DNA of 64,000 bases from Saccharina japonica (GCA_008828725.1 MEHQ01002827.1:62001-126000), one strand, 5' to 3'. Counted from the first letter of the stretch, positions 33,780 through 46,889 are shown. Program-made: numbers and translations. The notes: generated by a model not told the origin, from the letters alone.

Positions 33780-34500
33780 GCAACCTGCACTACTCCGTAC
33801 AAGTCCAAATTGGTGAATCCCATATGTACCAACCGATTCCACAGGCACCGATTCGACAGGCACTATATCGGGCAACCGGGACTACTCAAACCGCACTATA
33901 AGAGGGACCACTACTGCTGTACCAGCATACCAGTTTCATACCCGTGCCGTCGCGCTGGCAAAGACAAGTCTCTTCCTGGCGGCTTGCACCCTCACACTTG
34001 TGATTGGCAGAGCATCGGGGCTCGACCTATCGCCGATAATGAATTCCTCGTACTGTTGGCTCAAGTACATAACCAGGTACCCTGCAAGACGACCGTTTTT
34101 CAGTCACAGCAGCACTTCGTAGAGAGCATGTACAGCAGGAGTGGTTCCGCTGTAGTGCCGGTTGAGTAGTGCTGGCTGCCCGCTATAGTGCCTGTTGAGT
34201 AGTGCGGACTGCCCTATATAGTGCCCATTGAGTAGTGCGGACTGCCCTATATAGTGCCTGTTGAGTACCAGGTAGTGCGGACTGCCCGTTATAGTGCCCT
34301 TTGAGTAGTGCGGACTGCCCTATATAGTGCCGGTTGAGTAGTGCTGGCTGCCCTTTAAAGTGCCGTTTGAGTAGTGCTGGCTGCCCTTTATAGTGCCGGT
34401 GGAATCGCTTGGCACAGGTGGGATTCACCAGCAGTGTGCGGGGTAGTGCGGAGTAGTGCCGGTTGGCGTTATGCATAGTGCCGGTATTGTTGCTTGCTGG
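33780..34500. repeat. minisatellite of about 31 bp with inverted part
   Basis: From 34145 to 34480 there are about ten units of GAGTAGTGCGGACTGCCCTA, TATAGTGCC and GTT. At 33820-33900 related units lie in the opposite orientation (CAGGCACTATATCGGGCAAC). Confidence 0.8.
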
Positions 34501-35520
34501 CGCATACCGGCACTCTAAAGGGACCAGTACTTTTGTACCAGGTACAGCAGTATACGAATATATCACACATCGGCCATATGATCCGGTCCTGCTCCATTCT
34601 CCACCTCTTTCAGAATAGATAGGTAAGCCACTCCATCATGAATACTCCTATATACCTCTTTCAGAACAGATAGTTTTCCTGGTCTGCATGATTTAGCTAC
34701 TACGAGTCTACGAGTACCTTCTTTCGGAACAGATAAGTTCCCTGACCTGTGTGATCTACCTCATGTTTCTGAGTGGGACACGTAAAATCTCCATGTGATC
34801 TAGGACACGTTTCCTGGGTTGGATCTGTACTATACAGATCCTGCACAACATATCATAACGGCAGGTTAGGATATATCTGATCTATAGATGATCTATCTGT
34901 AGATGATCTATTTGTACATGATCTGTGGGACGTAGAATAATCTCAACGGTCTCGAAACAATCCTGCTGGCCTGCTCGCCAACACGTGAACGTTATTATTT
35001 CTTATTTCCGAATATGCATTTAAAAAACAAAAACAAAAACATGGCAATTGCCGGCCACTGCTGCTGCTGTTGCGCGCTATGTGCTCGTATCATATTATAC
35101 CAGGTACCTGGTAGCAGTACGTATACGATACTTGAAATAACATGTTGTATACCAAGGTATACATGTATTCGAGACGAATAAAAGACAAGACTATTATTTG
35201 CTGCCTGTCCGCGCACAAAAAAAAAAACAGCGCAACAACTTCACACTCAACACGTTAAACAACAATGTAAAATGAGAGTGAAACGATAACGAAACGATAA
35301 TACAGCAGTGTATTAAAAAGGGTACCAGGTATATACGACGAATGATGCGTAGTCCGTCGATTACTCGAAACGCGATTAAATTTTGGGAATACATTGAATA
35401 TTCGTATACGTAATCACACCAGGTATCATATGTAGATAGAAATATAGCCTGTGTGGTGGTGCAACTTGATGAAAGCCGACGACCGAGGCTAATTTTCTTT
35501 GTTATACCCCTGTGGGCGTA

Positions 35521-35587
35521 AACACAAGGACCGCTTGGTCTTCATATTAATGTACAAATGGTCCTTATATTTCCGTCCAGAGTGGTG
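35521..35587. mobile_element. MITE-C copy 6, decayed
   Basis: AAGGACCGCTTGGTCTTCAT to CTTATATTTCCGTCCAGAG. Confidence 0.55.
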
Positions 35588-35815
35588 TTTGTTTGTTTGT
35601 TTGTTTTTGTTTCCCCATTCCATGTATTATCTTTGCACTTCCGTCTTTCTCCCTCCCTATTAATAGTCGTAACTCAGATCCGGGGTCACAAAAGTAGGCT
35701 CCTCTCCCTCCTCCCCCACTACGTACGGTTCTTGCCTTGCATTTTTATCGCGAGAAGATTTCAGCACTTTCTTCCCTCGTCAACTCTCGTCGAATTTTGC
35801 TTACCCGTATAGCCT
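35588..35815 (-). mobile_element. tRNA-SINE copy 4, 5'-truncated
   Basis: Minus-strand body of the SINE without head. The sequence GCAACTTGATGAAAGCCGAC and neighbours occurs on both sides (35447-35492 and 35812-35862), flanking this SINE and the MITE-C copy before it. Confidence 0.85.
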
Positions 35816-37311
35816 GTATTGGTGCAACTTGATAAAAGCCGACTGACGGCCGAGGCTTAATCTAGGAGGTGATTACTGCATGCACGCTGCACCCGCCGCG
35901 TCACGAAAATGAAGGGCAACGGCCGGAACGAGTATAAATAAGTGCGTGCGTTATTTTTTTGCGGGGGGGGGGGGGGGGGGGGGGGCCTCGCTCGGTTGTG
36001 ACTTCTGTATCGACGGTACATAACAGCGTAAAAAATAGGGACAGCGAGCCTATATGGGGTATGACCCTCCAAAAAAAGAACACACTACTGCTGTAGCAGC
36101 GAGCGTGTGCAGGTGTGATATCAACGAATCAATCCCATCAATCAATCAATCAAGCAATCAAGCAATCGAAATTGAATCCACACAATTTCACAAGAGCCAA
36201 ACAAAAGCCACATGGCATCTTTGAAGGGCAAAATGGAGTCTGCTGTTCAGCTTCAAGGCTCTGACGGGGGTGGGGGAGGGGGGGTGGGGGGCACAAGGTT
36301 GAAGAACTCATCACCGTTGAAAAAAACGTTCGTAAGATCGTACACTTCGAAGTACATACATACGAGCACATGCAAGCATGCCATCCCAACAACTCTTCTC
36401 GCGCGAGCTGCCTGGTGTATACATATATTCTCTGCAGCAGAGCATCACCCTTGATCCCATCGCGGCATCGAGAGGAGCCATAAAAGCTTACCTACTCGTA
36501 TTGCATGTACAGAGCATGTCACATATATTTATTTGAAAACAAGCAAAAAAAAACAGCTCTGTGAGATCGAGGAAGTCGCCGAAACTCATGTTTGCAAGCT
36601 GAGTGTGATACTTCGTTCGATCGCACGGACATATAATACATGTGTACGATTATGTTAATAGCGGTCAGACGCGTTATTAATACTATTTAGCCAGCCGTGG
36701 AGTACAAACCTACAAGTGCGAAGTACTTGAGAGGGACTTGAAAATTTTGGACCAAGTCAGTGCGTCAGTACAAAAGTGACACATAGGACCGAAGACGAAA
36801 GTAGTAGTAGTAGTCGTACGCCGTACATATATAGGCCGAAATGAGGCGTCACTTCATGATTGAGTGAGTACATGTATCATACGAGTATTGCGATACGAAG
36901 TGTAAACAACAATAGCATCGTATGATACATACCAGGTACCCGGTACCAGGTACCTGGTAGTCTACAACAACAGTCGATACAGCAGTTTACGTACTGGTAG
37001 TGCATACAGGTCGGGACGAGGGAGTGAACAATACGAGTACTGTTAGTCTATTAATGGTATGATACTCGTACTGGTAAAAACAAGTATCAGCAGTGGACCA
37101 AAAAGAACCTGATTAGGAACATCGTGGAGAGGGGAAAGGAATGTACAAGTGTGCAATAAGGGTACAAGTACGTAAGAACAATAGCAGCTGCTCATGTTCG
37201 TACTACAGGAATATACGAGTAGTCTAATATACGTCATATTCATACGATACTTGAAGCTTGAAGCGGTAGTTCTGCGGTTGTTGTGTTGAAGATAGAAGAT
37301 CAAGGCACGAC

Positions 37312-37398
37312 CTTACGTCCGCATCTTCGCGCACCGCGTGTCCTGTACCCGGGGCGGGGGGCGGGTCTTCCGTGTATCATCACATCATCACCACTCAT
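37312..37398 (-). CDS. possible first exon, gene unknown
   Basis: ATG at 37398 opens 29 codons (MSGDDVMIHGRPAPRPG onward, Arg-rich) to a donor CGTAAG|GTCGTG, phase 0. It lies next to the head of a SINE. Without partner exons it could be chance. Confidence 0.2.
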
Positions 37399-37427
37399 CA
37401 ACGCACGCAGTCGTCGTATTGTATACT

Positions 37428-37760
37428 CGCCCCGGTGGGCTAGCAGGTAACCACGAAGCTTGTTAGGGTCAAGGTCGCGAGTTCGAGCCCCCCCCGAGTG
37501 CATGCTCATAGGGACTTTTTCTCGCAAAATCTTGAAGAGCGGAAAGCGCGAGAGCGTGAGTTGGCAAAATTCGATGAAAATCGACGAGCGTTGGGAAAGC
37601 TGAACCCTCTGCGCGATAAAAATCAAGGCAAGAACCGTAGTGGGGGGGGAGGGAGAGGAGCCTACTTTGTGACCCCGGATCTGAGTTACGACTAGGGAGG
37701 GAGAAAGACGGAAGTGCGAAGATAATAAATGGGATGGAAAAAAAAAAAAAAAAAAAAAAC
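37428..37760 (+). mobile_element. tRNA-SINE copy 5, with head
   Basis: The tRNA-like head CGCCCCGGTGGGCTAGCAGG to GCGAGTTCGAGCC (box-A- and box-B-like) is followed by the usual body and a poly-A run of about 22 bases. Confidence 0.85.
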
Positions 37761-38659
37761 GTATTCTCGGTATCACACATTTCGATGAGTTCGTACGCCG
37801 TACGTACAACAGTGTACGTATATTCATATAGCGTACAGCTCTAGATTTCCGAAGGTCTTGTCTGAAAACTGAAGAGTTAAAAAGGCTTCGTGTCTTGGGT
37901 ATATCATATGAGGTACTCCGGAGTAATTCGACGTTTCGAGTTGCTGTACACCAGTAGGGCTGGGTACTGACGCAGCATATTCTTGCCAGTACACAAGTGC
38001 ACGTATACCGGCTGAGAACACCATTAGATTGAAACAGTATATTGAACCATGTAGTGGTATAATGTGTAAAAACGATGTGCACGTCCCACGAGACGCCATC
38101 TCATACTGGTACAGCGGGAAAACCCACAAATAAACAAGTGAGAAACGTACACGAGAGACGGAGGAGAGAGGGGGAGACGAGGACTTTGCGCAGGATGCGT
38201 GAGTTCTCTACCGCAACCAACTCGTATGATATGATACGTCGCATATGATGTTTCCATATTTCCAGATTCCCATGGATTGTGGTGGCAAGTGAAGCGAAAG
38301 CGCGGAAAAAAAATGCCGCTACATACAGCAGTAGTATAATAGTATACTGAGGGAATCCAGTATACTGGCTGCTGAATTATAGAATGCCAGAACCTCCCTT
38401 AGCCCTGACGATATGGTATTCGCCACACCTATTTGCCGTCCAGGCCAAGGCGTAGGAGCTTTTACAGGAGTCAGCCGGCTAACGAGCTGCTGAACAAGCC
38501 GTGGTCACAGGCAAAAGTGAGGGTAGTCGTACGTACATCACTGGGGTCTTCTGTTTTCACTTCTGCGCCGCGGTGCCGCGGTACATGCCTTCATATTCAT
38601 GTATAGAGGAGTGGAGGGTTTCATTCGGCAGGCAGGCATTCCCACATTCCCACAGTCGG

Positions 38660-39020
38660 TCGCCCCGATGGTCTAGAGGTAACCTCGAACGCTTCTGAAC
38701 GTTGATGTCTGGAGTTCGAATCTCACGTGGGTCGGACTTTTGAGTTTATTTGCAAAAAAAAAAAAAAAAAAACGGAATCAACTGCTGAGAGCGTCAATTA
38801 ATAGTAGCGTGGGTAGGCACAATTCGATGCGAGTCGACGAGGGAAGGAAAGGCTGAAGTCTTCTCGCGATAAAAATGCAAGGCAAGAACCGTAGTGGGGG
38901 AGGAGGGAGAGGAGCCTACTTTGTGACCCCGGATCTGAGTTACGACTAGGGAGGAGAGAGAAAGGAAGGGCGAAGATAATAAATGGGATGGACAAAAAAA
39001 AAAAAAAAAAAAAAAAAAAA
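38660..39020 (+). mobile_element. tRNA-SINE copy 6, full length
   Basis: The head has CGCCCCGATGGTCTAGAGGT and GGAGTTCGAATCTC, then an A-rich linker, body and poly-A tail of about 28 bases. The body is nearly identical to copy 2, so this is one of the youngest copies. Confidence 0.9.
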
Positions 39021-40284
39021 CTGCTCGTCGACATTAGCATGCCTACGCATATACATATTCATAGATATCAGGTACAGCAGTGGTGCACTTTTAAGACCAC
39101 GCCGTGATAAACCCAAAAACGTGGTCTTATCTCTACTAGCTTTGGTATTCCCCTGGTATATTTAGTTTTGAAAACCCACAGCTTACCGCCCTCTACTGCT
39201 GTAGCGATGGTAAATGGACACGTACATATACTGGCTGTATGAATACATATCGGCACAATATACCAGGTATAAGTGGTAGCATAATATACATAATAGTATT
39301 AATAGCAGCTGGCAATTTGTCAGTAAGTCCATACGTACGTGAATGTGTGTCAAGAGTGAAAGTCCCATTCACCACAACCGAAGACATGAGTCAAAAGTCA
39401 AAAACCGCCCTCCTTGCCCTCACTATTATACCATCATAACATTATAACGATAGTGGCCTTAGACAATGACAATCCTTACATACATATTATACGAGTACTC
39501 GTACGGTATGCATATATACAGCTGGACAGGTTGGCGTCGCCCCGGTCCATGACCCCGATCCGATTCTGACATTGTCATTTAACGAAGCACACTATCAATA
39601 TATGCATGATACATGTACCAGTCCAATAGGTAATTAATGGTCTATAAATAGCACAAAAGCCGCATGGCACGTCTGGGCACAGTTCCGCCGACCGTCGGCG
39701 GTGGGCGGCTTATGGGCTATGGGCTGTGTTCTAATTGCCCTCGCTAGCTGGGCTATGGGCCATGTTCCAACTGCCATCGATATGCGGCGCGGCTTGCCTC
39801 TGTGTCGACCGAGTTTCCAGGGAATACTTCTGATGATGTATAATATGTACCCGGTATGTGATGGGCGTTGGAGCTGCGTTGTTTTCGGCGGTGGTCTTTC
39901 CGCTCCGTGTTTATTTTCTTGTGGCACACGCCTGCTCCAGCCTGTCTGGCTTGCCTGACTGCAGCTGTCATGTTTAAGTGTATCTACTTAAATACGATAT
40001 TATGTTATCCTGCTATTGGTCGTTAGTGCACGGGAAGATAGCATTGAACGGTATACCACGCTTGTTGTGTACGTATGTTACTCGGGTTGGCAAAATTCGA
40101 AACTAAAATTCGGTAAGACTGCGTATATAGTACCAGTATTATACATACTGCTGCTGTATTGTACCAGGTACGTACCTCAACAGGGACACAGGCAGTAGAG
40201 TCATATCAGGTACCACTTACTGGTGCACTCGTACTGACTGTGCACTACAGTGGGTACCTCTTAATAGGGCAGGCATGGGACAAG

Positions 40285-40685
40285 GCACCTGAAAACGCCT
40301 TAATGCTACTTCTGCCTTTATCCCGATTTCAAGGCCACATACGCCTTAACTCGGGGATAAGGCCGAAACCGTCTTTGAAATCGGGAGAAATTGCTCGGAC
40401 AACCAGATTGAGTTATAACATCGGGACATTCCGATTTGCCCTGCCTTATCTCTACTTTTTCCTTATCAATGACTGCCTTGAACCTGCCTCAATGCTACTT
40501 CTGCATTATCCCGATTTAAGGCCACATGTGCCTTAACTCGGGGATAAGACCGAAACCGTCCTTCAATCGGGAGGAATTGCTCGGACACAGTATCAAGTTT
40601 TTAACATCGGGACAAGCCTATTTGCCCTGCCTTATCTCCATTTTTGCCTTACCAATAACTGCCTTATTGCGAGGTGTGATACCAA
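40285..40685. repeat. tandem duplication, about 190-bp unit
   Basis: Two units share AATGCTACTTCTGC, TATCCCGATTT, GCCTTAACTCGGGGATAAG and ATTTGCCCTGCCTTATCTC. Confidence 0.85.
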
Positions 40686-41309
40686 CTGCTTCATCGTTAC
40701 GTGAAATATCATGAGAGCACCGTGAAGACCATTGAGATCGCGCAGGGGTGCAGTCTGTCGTTTTTCCGCGTTCGGTTTTTCGAGAACGGGAACGTTGACA
40801 AAACCGAAAAAAAATACCGAACAAATTTGTTTTCGGAAATATCTGGTCGAGAGCCTTCCGAAAATACAGCGTTCGACTTAAAATAGCACCCTTTCCGTTG
40901 TCGAAAACATCAGCGCTGAAAAACGATCGCACCCTTGTACGAACTCAACGTACTTAGACTATTAAATACTATATAATACGTACATAAATATATGCACCTT
41001 TTCTTTCGTTGTTATTCTTAATTCTTAATAAAAAAAGGCTTGCGTGTTTGCCTAGCTTGGTGGGTGGCGGACCTGCTCCTGGTACGAAGTGCTTTCTGTT
41101 TACGTACATATGATACGATACGACGCCTCGTTCCTCTTTTGCGAAATTAATTAATTCCCATGCATTTTTAGTACGAAAAGATGAAATGTATTCAACCATT
41201 TTTTGCAACATTGCAACCCGTCCCGAACCACAACCCAACCGCAACCCGTTATTCGTACAAAGTACGCACTTTTTTATAGTACTACGAAAAGTACCAGTTT
41301 TTTTGTTTT

Positions 41310-41655
41310 TGTTTTTTGCTCCATCCCATTTATTATCTTGCCCTTCTTTTTCTCTCTCCCTCTTTACTCGTGTTAATAGTCGTAATTCAGATCCGGGGTC
41401 ACTACGTACGTAAGTAGGCTTTTCTCCTCCCTCCCCACTACGACGGTAGGCGCCTTTCATTTTTATCGCTATCGCGAGAAGATTTCAGCACTTTCTTCCC
41501 TCGTCCGACTCTCGTCGAATTGTGCCTAACCACGCTATAATAGGCGCTCTCGACAGCAGTTGTTGGTGACATTCGAGAATAAAAATCTCCATACTCATAC
41601 GGAGACTCGAACCCCTGATCTCAACCTTAGCATTCTTTGTGGCTAACTGCTACGA
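41310..41655 (-). mobile_element. tRNA-SINE copy 7, with head
   Basis: Minus-strand copy. The head carries the box-B-like GGGGTTCGAGTCTCCG. The body is moderately diverged. Confidence 0.85.
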
Positions 41656-42617
41656 GTACATACTATTAATACGAAACTATTAATAGACCACCTGGGCGAA
41701 CTTTACAGCGACGGCCAGTGCGATGTGATATGATGCGTGTATTTGTCGTTGGTCTGTTTCGTTATTTTGCTTCGTCTGTCGTCGCATATCCTCCCGGGGG
41801 GCACGACATTTGTTTCTTTTTATTTTCTTTTGAATCTTTCTTTAGTTGTGTAGTCTTTCGTTCTGTTCTCTCTCAATAAAAGTAGCAATACCTGGATTGC
41901 TGGTGTACGTATGTTAAGTACTTCGTATTCAGTTCGTACGATGAATATGTCAATGTGACAATGCGCCGTTTACTCTATTTGTTGAAAAATGCTTATTCGT
42001 ATATATTATATGTACGAATCATATGTACCGAGTACGAAGTAGCTCTGCCCTCGGCTATACCAGGTATATCGTACTGACGACCGCCCTCCGACCTCTGATT
42101 CCGTGTCCTGGTGTACCACTACGTCTAGGAAACTTGGCGGAAAAATTGAAAATTCAAGAACCGACGAGCATTTTCTTCTTTTCAACTTTCGGAACTTTTG
42201 GACAAAAGGCTGGCCCAATACTGCTGCTGCAGCCCAAAACATGCAGTACGTATATACCGCATACAGGGTGGGTAGGCTATGACATATGCCAAAGGCGACA
42301 GAGAGCGACGTGTTCCCCGTCCATCCAGCCGCGCTTCGAGCGCTGTTGTCAACGAGTCACCAGTGTCACGGGTGGACTCAACGCAACAAAGGTAGACAAC
42401 TGACTCAACGCAACAAAGGCAGAGACCCATCCGCCGGAGGATTAAAAAAAAAAAAAAAAAAAAAAGCAGAGACAACGTAAGCATACCACAACAAGACGCC
42501 GAGTTACAAGAACAAGAGGGAAGAGCCACGCTGCATGCTTCTGCCGGCAGCCGTTGGAGGGTTCTGCAACTTAAACAGCTCACGAACCTTCACATTCATG
42601 CGGGACCACCACCACAT

Positions 42618-43515
42618 TTTTTTTTTTTTTTTTTGTCCATCCCATTTATTATCTTTCCACTTCCGTCTTTCTCCCTCCCTATTAATAATCGTAACTCAGA
42701 TCCGGAGTCACAAAGTACCGTAATCATGCGAAGGTTCGCACCCATCGGAAGGTTGGCACCCATCGGAGAGATAGCACCGGGGTGCGATAAAAAACACAAG
42801 GTAGAAACATTTAATCGTGTTTTCGCACCCACATCGGGAAGATCGCACCCCGGTGCGATCTCTCCGACATAAATAGAAATTTGAGGGCCACCGCAGCGGG
42901 TCTGTATTAGGTAATATTATCATTTCTTTCATACTCCGATGAGATATCACCAGTGCGCCACTCCTCTCAAACGTACTTTACCAGCGCATGGTAGGTCAAG
43001 TCGTGTTAGGTAGCTTTGAGTCATTTACGCAGCACCGTTGCCCCAGTACGGCCCGGTGTATTTCGATTCAGCAGCGCACCCATCGGAGAGATCGCACCGG
43101 GGGTGCGCCAAAATAGAAGAACGGCATGATTTAATTGTGTTTCCGCGCCCCCATCGGAGAGAACACACCCATTGGAGAGATAGCACCGTGGTGCCAAAAA
43201 AAACACAACGTAGAAACATTTAAAAACGCGATCGCACCCGGTGCGAACCTTCGCATGATTACGGTAGGCTCCTCTCCCTCCTCCCCCACTATACGTACGG
43301 TTCTTGCTTTGCATTTTTATCGCGAGAAGATTTCAGCACTTTCTTCCCTCGTCAACTCTCGTCGAATTTTTTTATTTTGCTTACCCATGCTATAATATGC
43401 GCTCTCGACAGTCGGTGTCATTTGAGAATAAAAACCTCCATGGTGGGGAGAATCGAACCCTCGACATCCGGCCCAAAAGGCTTCGTGGCTACCAGTTAGA
43501 CCACCGGGGCGACCG
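42618..43515 (-). mobile_element. tRNA-SINE copy 8, split by a nested element
   Basis: SINE tail and body at 42618-42717, interrupted at 42718-43264, with the rest of body and head at 43265-43515 (head end CCACCGGGGCGACCGG). Removing the insertion and one TA restores the SINE order. Confidence 0.92.
42718..43264. mobile_element. 547-bp TIR element nested in SINE copy 8
   Basis: The terminal inverted repeats match for about 25 bases, beginning CCGTAATCATGCGAAGGTTC. It is flanked by TA at 42716-42717 and 43265-43266, the duplication made by Tc1/mariner-type elements. The interior repeats GCACCCATCGGAGAGAT and AACGTAGAAACATTTAA. There is no transposase, so it is non-autonomous. Confidence 0.9.
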
Positions 43516-44630
43516 GCCTACGCGTGTAAATATGTAAATACGAGTATGATATTATACTCGTACGATATACGAGTATGTACGAGCATCTCCAATGTCCATC
43601 AACGAAACGTGTCAGCCTAATACCAGGTGGCATAAGTCGTAAAACGCTCTTCGTACATGCGAAACAATAGTAGGCGTACAGCAGTATATACAGCAGTACG
43701 TACAGACGACTCGTGTCATGGAACGACTCGTGTCGTGGGTCATGGAATGGCTAGAATATCGCGGATGGAATCAAGTCTATTATTAATAATACCCGAGGTA
43801 AATAGTTTTTATCAGTATATTTATATCTCGTGATATACCAACAAGGGGGGGGGGTTAAAATATTCCTCGTACTATTAATAGCATAGGTATTGCTCAGGAA
43901 ATATAAGTAGGACCCACACTTCCACTGCAACGAACGGCAACAGCAGTATCGATAGCATTGTTTGTTACGCAAAACGATCAAACTCCTTCGGGAGCCCGGA
44001 TCCACGTGCAGTGCAGCAGTGCATGCGAAACTAATAAGCCACATGCCATGAATACATACTGGAAACTGAATACTTCAGCAGCCGTATTGATAAGGCAGGC
44101 TCACCCGTAGTCTCAGTGCGCTGCTGTACAATGTGTGTCGTTGTCAAAGGGTCAAAGTAAATACTGCTGTGAAGGTGTGAAGTCAGAGGTCAGAGGCCCT
44201 GGACCGGGGAAGGCTGAAGGCCGAAGGCAGAACGCAGCACAAACGAGATGCTGACTGACTGTTCCGTACAAAGATGTCTGCAGTCTGCACGTATCGCGTG
44301 GGCTCATGTTGCGGCCCCCTCATGCGGACGGATGGCTGGACCCATCTCACTGACTGTGTCATACGGAGATGATCCAGATGTCGAAAGTTCTACGTATCGA
44401 TCCACTCGTACACTGATGTACCGTACATACGTGTCATACGCAGGTATGAGACCTATACGTCTCATTTTGTACATTTTGTACTATTGATACTGATTGAACA
44501 CTGATACTAAGTACGCCGTATGATACGATACGCGCCTCGAAAACCTGCAATGCTTTGGTCTCTTGCTTGCACGAGCTGTCTGGCACAGCAGCAGCAGTAT
44601 ATTTTCTACTTGTGGTGCGAACTACGTACT

Positions 44631-44977
44631 CTTTTTTTTTTTTTTTTTCTTGTTTGTCCATCCCATTTATTACCTTCGCACTTCCGTCTTTCTCCCTCCC
44701 TATTACTAGTCGTAACTCAGATCCGGGGTCACAAAGCAGGCTCCTCTCCCTCCTCCCCCACTACGGTTCTTGCCTTGCATTTTTATCGCGAGAAGTTTTC
44801 AGCACTTTCTTCCCTCGTCAACTCTCGTCGAATTTTGCTTACCCACGCTATAATATGCGCTCTCGACAGACGGTGTCATTCGAGAATAAAAAACTCGAGG
44901 GGGAGAATCGAATCCTCGAATTATCCGGGCCCAAAAGGCTTCGTGGCTACCAGTTAGACCACCGGGGCGACCGGCTG
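44631..44977 (-). mobile_element. tRNA-SINE copy 9, full length
   Basis: Minus-strand copy. In its own direction the head reads CGCCCCGGTGGTCTAACTGG, then GAGGATTCGATTCTC. An A-rich tail and intact body follow. Confidence 0.9.
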
Positions 44978-45189
44978 GTATCTGGTATTATATCATATAT
45001 ACATACATATAAACCTGGTACATACTTTGCTGTATGCCTGCCACCGGCCAAGCAGGGATTGTTTTATCCTATGATATGTAAGGGTGAGGTGGAGAGAAAC
45101 CAGGAAAGCACACGTCGAAATTAATCATGGATGTTACACAGCTATAGCAGTAAGTACCCCGATTTAAGAGAGCATTCGGATTTTAAGAG

Positions 45190-45562
45190 CGGCTAAATCG
45201 GCATGTCCCCCCTATACTACTTTTTTTCTTCTTATTTTGTCATGCTTTTGTTTGGTTGCTTGATTGTTGATTTGCTTCAGTATCTTTACTTTCTGTTATT
45301 TTTCCTTTTCGCTTTGTTCTTTGCTTCTCTTTTTTTCTCTTGCATGCACCTGGATTGCTAGCAGGGTAGGTCTTGCCTGTCGTACGTCGCATATGGCATT
45401 GCATTGTCTTCTCTGCTTACTGCACTGAGCGTAGTATCTCTGTGTGTCGTAGTTTTGTGACCACAGAACTGGTACCTTTTTAGGATGATGAATCGGCACG
45501 GACACTGGGTGTGCTGGATGTCGACGGGTAGAAAGGAAGGTTTAATGTGAAGAACACACACA
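45190..45562 (-). repeat. dispersed element K copy 3
   Basis: Inverse of 22905-23260, including the A-rich end (as T-rich here) and the CA run at its other end. Confidence 0.8.
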
Positions 45563-46889
45563 CAGCAGCAGTAGAACCGATATATTACCCACTACAGATA
45601 AGAGCAATGTGGAGTTGAGAGCGCTTGTTTTGGTTTGTCACGGGGCGCAACCGACTGTATACATATTATACATATTATAGTATGCAACATTTCAACATTG
45701 CCGTATCCACGTACACTGCTGTACCCGTGTCAAAGCGATGCTATCTGGAGTATAACACTCGCAACTCGAGCGAATCAAGTAGCATTTTGTCTACTTACTT
45801 ACTACACTTATATACGTAGATACATGTTAATAGTACCGGTACACGTACTCGTATACGAGTGCAAGAGCGTGAAAGAGCAGAAGTCTATGCACCATGAAAT
45901 ACAATCATATTATACGTAGCGTATAGGATACCAGGCATAAAGGTTACTGCTGTACGTTACGTTGCGTATATATAAGTGTATAGCGTATACACCATGGTCG
46001 AGCCTATTACGTATGGTATCCACCCGGTACGTAGCAAACATTCGTGGTATACGTACATATCGTACGAGTATTAATATTAATATTAAATAATACGAGGTAT
46101 TAATATTTAATATTAATAGGATGTATTGATCCTGCATGGAGGCGTGTTCACCTCTAGATACTGAATATTTGCGGAGGTTTTATGCTTGGCGCCTAAAGCC
46201 GGCCCTTCGACCCGAACCCTAATAACTCTATACTTACTACTGTCTGTACCAGTGATCGGTGCTATTAATAGTTAATTTAATAGGATGGTGTGCTTGTAAA
46301 GCACTCTATTAATAGGTTGACTCGGCTGGCTTGAATGCTGTCATTGGAAAGTAGGAAAGACTCTTCCACTCGTGCTCAAGTTGATTCGGCCGCCTCGGGA
46401 CGCTGTGGCTGGGAAAGACTTTAGGTTGATTGTGCCGCACATAAAATACCTTTAGCCAATCAGAGTGCCCAAATAGCTACTTGGCACTTGGCACAAGGTA
46501 CCTTTTAGGGAGATTCGTTATTGATAGTAGCCTTGTTGACTATTAATACCAGTACCTGGTAATAATTATTTATGCCTTAGGAACTGGGCGAAAGACTCAC
46601 TGATCATGTATCAAAACTAAAAACAACAGCTGTGAAATCGAGGATTTCGTCGCAACTCATATTTCCAAGCTGTCTGTGGTACTTCGATCGTGTGTACTAC
46701 GGTTTTATATGTCCTCATGATGCAGGAAGTACATCCTGCATATGAGGGGAACAAAATCTGAAGCTGCAGAATTCAGGGAGTGTGTGATACACCTATGGTA
46801 CCGGTACGTACGACTTCTACAGGCAGTGATCTCGGATTACCGCAATATTATAATATTATTCGACCGTACCGCGAGCTATTTTAGCGGTA

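Larger units (their letters stand above)
28633..37311. other. gene-poor spacer, first part
   Basis: No supported gene apart from weak frames noted separately. It holds MITE-D and D' copies (28756-29031 and 29895-29971), TACTGCGAGTACTGGG-type repeats (29780-30480), a CTA/CTG-type trinucleotide tract (31351-31610), a GC-rich island (31740-32030), MITE-B, MITE-C and SINE copies, a GTGGTCTGTA-rich stretch (33160-33480) and a minisatellite (33780-34500). Confidence 0.6.

Noticed and set aside
37300-38082. Minus-strand open frame of 260 codons
   Set aside because: Most of it runs through SINE copy 5 in reverse; the same peptide pieces recur at the other SINE copies. Only the short ATG segment 37312-37398 is kept as a weak exon candidate.
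38798-39040. Recurring peptide with IPFIIFALPFSLLPSRNSDPG
   Set aside because: It is the reverse translation of the SINE body and appears at each copy, so it is not a protein family.
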